Assembly (NCBI GenBank): GCA_017413145.1
Contig: JAFPUX010000375.1
Coordinates: 1-7,442, forward strand
Direction of reading: 5' to 3'
Source of the DNA: Kiritimatiellia bacterium
GTDB lineage: Bacteria; Verrucomicrobiota; Kiritimatiellia; RFP12; UBA3636
Length of the DNA stretch: 7,442 bases
The position numbers and the translations under genes were made by a program. The notes under the pieces were generated by a model, which saw nothing but the letters and a program-made list of their open reading frames with translations, did not search any database and was not told where the DNA came from. Shown here piece after piece: positions 5,532-7,442 of the stretch; the first letter of the stretch is position 1, and each line of letters begins with the position of its first letter.

Positions 5532-7442
5532 AACCCTCCATGTTCGAGCAGGAATGGAACCTCTACCGCGACGGCGGCGCGCGCCGCCCCTTCGAGGCCG
5601 ACCGCCGCCCCGCGGAGGGCGGCGCGTTCGACGCCCCCGTCCGCGCCGGCCAGATCCGGCTCTTCGCGGACATGAAGCGACCCTTCGCCGCCCTCGTCGC
5701 CGAGGACCGCGGCGCGCCGGGCTGGCTCCTCGTCCCCGTCTCGCCCTTCACCGTCCCCGCCTCGCCGCGCGAACGGCTCGCCGGCGAGCGCGTCTTCCAG
5801 CTCTGGAACGCCTGCACCGCCTCGCGCCGCTTCGTCGAGCGCAGCTGGACCGTCGACGCGCTCGGCGAAGCCGACCTCGCCGACCTCCTCGTCGCCGCCA
5901 AGCGCGCCGCGCCCGGACGCCTCTCGCGGACCGACGGCGGGAGCGCCGTCGCGCAATACGAGCGCGAGTTCCTCGTGGCGGGCGGCAGCTTCGTCCCGCT
6001 TTTCCGCCGCGAACCCGCGCGGCCGCTCTTCGCGCGTCCCGCCTTCCGCGCGGCCGCCGCGCTCGCGGTCTGCTGCGGACTCGCGGTGTTCATCGCGACG
6101 CGGGACGCGGACGGGCGTCGCGACAACGCCGTTGTTGCGAAGCCTGGGGCGGCGGAGCGCTCCGCGGCTGACGTTCCGGAGGTGCTCGAACCGGAAGCGA
6201 TGGATGCGCTGACGCGCGCGCTCGGCGGTCCGGCCGTCGAAGACGCGGACGACGGGGAAGAGGATTTCGAGGCGTGCGAGGCCGCGGTCGACGAGGAGGA
6301 CGAGGACGAGTCCGACATCGAATGGAGCGCCGAGGAGGCGGCCGAGGCCGTGGCCGCCGCCGGGGATGGGGCGGACGGGGAGTCGTTGGCGGATGCCAAG
6401 GTCGAGGTCGTCACGGAATCGTTTGCACCGCAGCCCATGGAAGTCACGGCCTTGACGATTGCCACGTCGCCGGTCAAGATGAAGGGCGCGATGGTGCCCG
6501 CGGCGGCCTGCGCGCCCGCCGAGCCTGCGGTTCGACGGGCTCCCTTGCCCCCCGGCGTGACGTATCACTCTGCGCCACCCCGGAAGGGCCAGCGCGACTT
6601 GGGGCTCGTCGTCTACGGCGACGATTACTCCGCCGGCGACCGTTTGGTCCTCGGCCGCGCCCCGATGGCCGTGCCCGCGGCGGAGCGCTACGCGGAGTTT
6701 TCGGAGAACGAGTTCCTCGACCCGAAGGCGACGCCGCTCTCGACGTTCTCGCTCGACGTTGACACCACGAGCTACGCGCTGATGCGGCGCGAACTGACGG
6801 ACGGCAAGCGCCTGCCGCCGCGCACGTCCGTGCGGCTCGAGGAGTTCGTGAACTACTTCCGCTACGACTACCCGCAGCCGGTGGACGGCAAGCCGCTCGC
6901 CGTCTCGTGCGAGGCCGCGCCGTGCCCGTGGAATCCGGCGCACAGGCTCGCCCGCGTCGCGCTCCAGGCCCGGAAGCTCGACAAGGGGAACATCCCGCCG
7001 TGCAACCTCGTGTTCCTCGTCGACGTCTCCGGCTCGATGTCGTGGCACGGCGGCATCGACATGGCGAAGAAGGGCCTCTCGATGCTCGTCGGCGAGCTGC
7101 GCGACGAGGACCGCGTCGCGATCGTCACCTACGCGAACGGCACCGACGTGCGCCTGCCCTCCACGCCCGGCGGCGACAAGGCGCGCATCCTCGCCACGAT
7201 CGACTCGCTCATGGCCGGCGGCGGCACCGCGGGCGGCGCGGGCATCCAGCTCGCCTACGAGGAGGCGAAGAAGAACTTCGACAAGGCGCGCAACAACCGC
7301 GTGGTCCTCGTCACCGACGGCGACTTCAACATCGGGATCTCCAGCCCGAAGGAGCTCGAGGACTTCATCGCCGAGAAGCGCGCGAGCGGCGTCTTCCTCA
7401 CCGTCGTCGGCGTCGGCGAAGGCAACTACCAGGACGCGACGA
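5528..7442 (+). CDS. Membrane-anchored YfbK-type von Willebrand factor A protein, C-terminus beyond the window
   Basis: The first 638 residues are present; the frame is open to the edge. Residues 1-165 are a predicted cytoplasmic domain I do not recognise, with GQIRLFADMKRPFAALVAE (41-59) and WLLVPVSPFTVPASPRE (66-82), then helices. One membrane segment spans about 175-191 (AALAVCCGLAVFI) with arginines before it, so the remainder should lie outside the cytoplasm. Residues about 193-390 are a low-complexity linker with a strongly acidic run at 238-285. From 392 the YfbK-type N-terminal vWA region begins (NEFLDPKATPLSTFSLDVDT, then LEEFVNYFRYDYPQP). The vWA domain carries an intact metal-ion site: Asp499, Ser501 and Ser503 in DVSGSMS, Thr567 in GGGTAGG and Asp597 in TDGDFN. 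The family's C-terminal domain would follow outside the window. YfbK itself has no settled function; vWA domains generally bind protein ligands through the metal. Coupled to the sigma-like gene by ATGA. An anti-sigma or sensor role is inference. Confidence 0.88.
   Translation, partial: MKPSMFEQEWNLYRDGGARRPFEADRRPAEGGAFDAPVRAGQIRLFADMKRPFAALVAEDRGAPGWLLVPVSPFTVPASPRERLAGERVFQLWNACTASRRFVERSWTVDALGEADLADLLVAAKRAAPGRLSRTDGGSAVAQYEREFLVAGGSFVPLFRREPARPLFARPAFRAAAALAVCCGLAVFIATRDADGRRDNAVVAKPGAAERSAADVPEVLEPEAMDALTRALGGPAVEDADDGEEDFEACEAAVDEEDEDESDIEWSAEEAAEAVAAAGDGADGESLADAKVEVVTESFAPQPMEVTALTIATSPVKMKGAMVPAAACAPAEPAVRRAPLPPGVTYHSAPPRKGQRDLGLVVYGDDYSAGDRLVLGRAPMAVPAAERYAEFSENEFLDPKATPLSTFSLDVDTTSYALMRRELTDGKRLPPRTSVRLEEFVNYFRYDYPQPVDGKPLAVSCEAAPCPWNPAHRLARVALQARKLDKGNIPPCNLVFLVDVSGSMSWHGGIDMAKKGLSMLVGELRDEDRVAIVTYANGTDVRLPSTPGGDKARILATIDSLMAGGGTAGGAGIQLAYEEAKKNFDKARNNRVVLVTDGDFNIGISSPKELEDFIAEKRASGVFLTVVGVGEGNYQDAT
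6521..6542. repeat. Short inverted repeat in the linker of the vWA gene
   Basis: GAGCC (6521-6525) and GGCTC (6538-6542) flank 12 bases containing GGTTCGAC. The DNA around it (about 6120-6560) uses more relaxed third positions (CCT, GTT, CGA, TTG) than the rest of the gene, consistent with a poorly constrained linker. The sequence faintly resembles dispersed bacterial dyad repeats with GAGCCTG and TTCGA motifs, but only one copy is here. Confidence 0.25.

Noticed and set aside
6529..6535. GGTTCGA, like the T-arm of a tRNA
   Set aside because: No acceptor, D or anticodon arms can be folded around it and it lies within an intact coding frame.
5378..7048. 556-codon open frame on the minus strand opposite the vWA gene
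   Set aside because: No domain, Arg/Val/Glu-rich shadow composition, and the plus-strand frame here has clear vWA motifs.
1..7442. CRISPR array, insertion sequence, integrase/transposase or phage genes
   Set aside because: No regularly spaced repeats, no terminal inverted repeats with target duplications and no recombinase motifs are visible on either strand.

Overview
The window is a very GC-rich bacterial segment with four protein-coding genes and almost no unused DNA. Going left to right: (i) the 5' part of an isoleucyl-tRNA synthetase gene (ileS) on the minus strand, running off the left edge; (ii) a 122-base divergent intergenic region with two recognisable promoters; (iii) a 1261-residue predicted secreted protein of the glycoside hydrolase family 2 (GH2) type on the plus strand; (iv) a 141-base intergenic region holding a GC-rich stem-loop, a promoter, a possible 27-codon leader ORF and an A/T-rich stem-loop; (v) a two-gene unit of a divergent sigma-70/ECF-like protein whose stop overlaps the start (ATGA) of a membrane-anchored von Willebrand factor A (vWA) protein of the YfbK type, which runs off the right edge.

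The synthetase is of the eukaryote-like (type 2) class. Together with the large secreted GH2-like enzyme, the high GC and the promoter style, this fits a carbohydrate-degrading member of the Verrucomicrobiota, perhaps the Kiritimatiellae lineage. That placement is inference; no rRNA or other marker is present.

The most striking regulatory signal is that all three transcription units start with the same promoter layout, TTGCG(G/A/C), exactly 17 bases, then TAGA(A/C)T. In two cases the -10 box ends exactly 7 bases before an ATG, which predicts leaderless mRNAs. The two downstream genes of the last unit instead carry identical Shine-Dalgarno sequences (GGGAGA, 7 bases, ATG). So the segment appears to use leaderless initiation at transcript starts and SD-led initiation inside the operon.

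The best candidate for an undescribed system is the sigma-like/vWA pair. A divergent sigma-like regulator is translationally coupled to a protein with a cytoplasmic N-terminal domain of about 130-165 residues that I do not recognise, one membrane segment, a 200-residue acidic/disordered linker and an extracytoplasmic YfbK-type vWA domain with an intact metal-binding site. This layout suggests a transmembrane signalling device in which the N-terminal domain could act as an anti-sigma factor. The GH2-like protein also lacks the usual acid/base glutamate at its expected place (Asn-His instead of Asn-Glu) while keeping the nucleophile.
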